Below are positions 60,626 to 64,000 of a stretch of 64,000 nt of DNA, piece after piece. The DNA comes from Caldimonas caldifontis (GTDB taxonomy: Bacteria; Pseudomonadota; Gammaproteobacteria; Burkholderiales; Burkholderiaceae_C), in the NCBI RefSeq assembly GCF_002930615.1, contig NZ_PSNX01000015.1:1-64000 (forward strand), read 5' to 3'. Below the pieces are notes generated by a model. That model was not told where the DNA came from and did not search any database. It saw only the letters and a list, made by a program, of their open reading frames with translations. Every line of letters begins with the position of its first letter. The stretch's first letter is position 1. A program made the position numbers and the translations under genes.

Positions 60626-60640
60626 GCGACAATCTGTCGT
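60626..60640. promoter_or_regulatory. Upstream activator palindrome 2
   Basis: GCGACA and TGTCGT flank ATC, a near-perfect second copy with the centre 23 bp from the first, i.e. about two helical turns. Together the two sites also form one longer inverted repeat. Confidence 0.65.
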
Positions 60641-60750
60641 GACCACCGCACGCACCGGCCGGCGGCCCATGTGGCGCCCAGCCTATGTTTGCGTGCGGTC
60701 ATCGATAAAGCTGAGCGTCTTTCTCCGCTTTTTTTGGCACCCTAACGCCC

Positions 60751-62117
<1,367 letters not shown>

Positions 62118-62121
<4 letters not shown>

Positions 62122-64000
62122 GGGCCGGCGCCTCCTTTGCCCGGCTGTCGATCCGCCACAAGCTGCTGGTCATGGTGCTGCTGCCACTGGCGGTGGTGCT
62201 GCCCCTGCTCGGGATGTTGCTGCTGTGGTGGAGCAATGCGGCCATCGACCGGTTGCTCATCACCAAAGTGCGCAGCGACCTGGCCGTGGCCCAGGGCTAC
62301 TTCGAGCGTGTGCTCGGCGAAGTGGGCACCGGCACCAGTGCCGTGGCCGACTCCCACCGCCTGCACCTGGCCTTGCAGGACCCCGGGCCGGAAGGCATGC
62401 AGCCCCTGATGCGTGCGTTCAAGGACCGCGCACGGCTGGACTTCGTGAACCTGCTGGACGCACAGGGCCGACTTGTCGCTGCCGACTGGTACGCCGGCAT
62501 GAGCCCCGCGCCTGACAGCGGGGATCTGCGCCGGCGCAGCGGCTCGCAGGACCAGCGCCCGCTGGCCAGCGTGGAGCGCCTCAGCCGAAGCGAACTGCAG
62601 CGTGTGGCCCCGGCGCTGGTCGATCGGCTGGGCATTGCCCTGGTCCCCACGGAGAATGCGGCCCCCACCGAGCGCACCGAAGAAGACCGCGCGCTCATCG
62701 TGCTGGCCACCGCGCCGGTGTTTTCCCCCGACGGGCAACGCCTCGGCACGGTGCAAGGCGGCGTGCTGCTCAACCGCAACCTGGCCTTCATCGACCACAT
62801 CAACGAGATCGTGTATCCCGAAGGCTCCCTGCCCTTCGGCAGCCAGGGCACGGCCACCCTCTTTCTGGACGATGTGCGCATCTCCACCAATGTGCGGCTG
62901 TTCGGCGACGAGCGTGCCATCGGCACGCGCGTGTCGCAGCAGGTGCGCGACGCCGTGCTGGGTCGCGGCTCCACCTGGCTGGACAGCGCCTTTGTCGTGA
63001 ACGACTGGTACGTCTCGGCCTACCAGCCCCTCCAGGACAGTGCCGGCCAGCGGGTGGGCATGCTCTACGTGGGTTACACCGAGCGCCCCTTCAAGTGGAT
63101 GAAGTACGCCGCGCTGGCCGGTATCGGCGTGATCTTCTTCAGCGTGATGGTGGTGGCCGCCTGGGTGTCACTGCGGCTGGCACGGGGCATCTTCCGACCG
63201 CTCGAACAGATGGCCGGCACGATGCGTCTGGTGGAAGAAGGTCAGGCCCAGGCGCGCGTGGGTCCCCTGCCCTCGCACGACGAGGTCGGGCAGCTCGCCG
63301 GCCACCTCGACCACCTGCTGGACGTGGTGGACGAAAAGACCCGCGCGCTGCAGCGCTGGGGCGAGGAGCTCGATCGCAAGGTGGCCGAGCGCACGCGCGA
63401 GCTGGAGGCAAGCAATGCCTCGCTGCGCCTGGCCCAGCAGCAACTGGTGCGCAGCGAGAAGCTCGCCGCCATCGGCCAGCTCACGGCCAGCATCGCCCAT
63501 GAGGTGAACAACCCCATCGCGGTGATCCAGGGCAATCTGGATCTCGTGCGCGAGGTGCTGGGGCCGCAGGCCGAGGCCGTGCGTGCCGAGCTGCGCCTGG
63601 TGGACGAGCAGATCGAGCGCATGCGCCTCATCGTCACGCGCTTGCTGCAGTTCGCACGCCCCACCGAGTACGCCGGCTATGTGGAGGCCGTGGACGTGCG
63701 CGCGGCGCTGGACGACAGCCTGGTGCTGGTGGGCCACCTGCTGTCCAAGACCCGCATCACCGTGAAGCGCCACGACCAGGCCACCCGGACGGCCGGGCTG
63801 AACCGCCAGGAGCTGCAGCAGGTGCTGATCAACCTCATCGTCAATGCGCTGCAGGCCATGCCCGAAGGAGGCGAACTCTCCTTGCGCACCCGCGACTGGG
63901 ACGACATCGGGGTGGTGATCGAGGTGGCCGACACCGGGCCCGGCCTGAGCGAGGAGCTGCTCGCCCAGCTCTTCCAGCCCTTCGTCACGCGCAAGAAGGA
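62118..64000 (+). CDS. Membrane sensor histidine kinase (cut by right edge)
   Basis: An open frame of 627 complete codons continues past base 64000. Membrane segment 1 (KLLVMVLLPLAVVLPLLGMLLLWW) is followed by a large periplasmic Cache-like sensor (about 40-330), membrane segment 2 (ALAGIGVIFFSVMVVAAWVSL), HAMP, a coiled coil, the HisKA box with His461 (TASIAHEVNNPIAVIQGNL), and an ATPase domain with N box (NLIVNALQAMPEGG) and G1 (VADTGPGLSEE). The last G box is beyond the window. GTG 62118 overlaps the regulator stop by 4 bp; ATG 62106 would add four residues. It is the cognate partner of the regulator. Confidence 0.9.

Noticed and set aside
60423-60702. Two overlapping minus-strand frames with near-identical peptides containing GRDNLSH
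   Set aside because: The likeness comes from the tandem palindromes GCGACA-N3-TGTCGC being translated; no ribosome binding site or conserved protein is apparent.

Overview
The window is a very GC-rich chromosomal segment with dense, overlapping operons. The gene families point to a betaproteobacterium of the order Burkholderiales, probably near the Comamonadaceae/Sphaerotilaceae group. The signs are three Bug-type solute receptors, a hydroquinone (hap-type) ring-cleavage cluster, an AtuA/tannase cluster, a Cys-type formate dehydrogenase N and a chromosomal integron. This placement is inference; no rRNA, tRNA or origin was seen.

Layout. 1-6664: the start of an unidentified gene, a secreted pullulanase lipoprotein whose promoter has a 17-bp palindrome filling the -35/-10 spacer, a YbdK ligase with a CPA-type antiporter, and a divergent MarR regulator. 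6704-20099: a ten-gene leftward operon (hapC-hapD-hapE-hapF, five branched-chain-type ABC transporter genes, then the intradiol dioxygenase hapG) that should take hydroquinone, and hydroxyquinol, to 3-oxoadipate. An IclR regulator lies upstream with a 19-bp palindrome between it and hapC, followed by a divergent sulfatase and Bug receptor. 20106-28677: LysR, a chemoreceptor with a sigma-28-like promoter, and a five-gene leftward operon (SDR, FMO, BASS transporter, epimerase, EamA exporter) divergent from an IclR gene. 28674-36010: CMD protein, MFS transporter, ProQ-like RNA chaperone, MBL hydrolase, helical protein, amidase and methyltransferase.

36011-41964 is the accessory region: a Phd-like antitoxin/zeta-like toxin pair with palindromic operators, a second P-loop kinase, and a small chromosomal integron. 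The integron has two leftward cassettes (an exported protein and a GIY-YIG-like protein) bounded by matching core sites, an attI region, and a rightward integron integrase whose promoter overlaps a LexA-like box. DNA polymerase IV follows the integrase by 45 bp.

41974-54067: LysR, lactate-dehydrogenase-type flavoenzyme, small proteins, dCTP deaminase, then an AtuA cluster (LysR, AtuA, AtuA-like small protein, Bug receptor, two secreted lipoprotein hydrolases) and a Mpo1-like membrane protein. 54073-64000: a formate dehydrogenase operon (TAT peptide, alpha, beta, small lipoprotein, gamma, then fdhD behind a terminator) with a sigma-54-type promoter and two tandem palindromes upstream, facing a divergent NtrC-family response regulator and a sensor kinase cut by the right edge.
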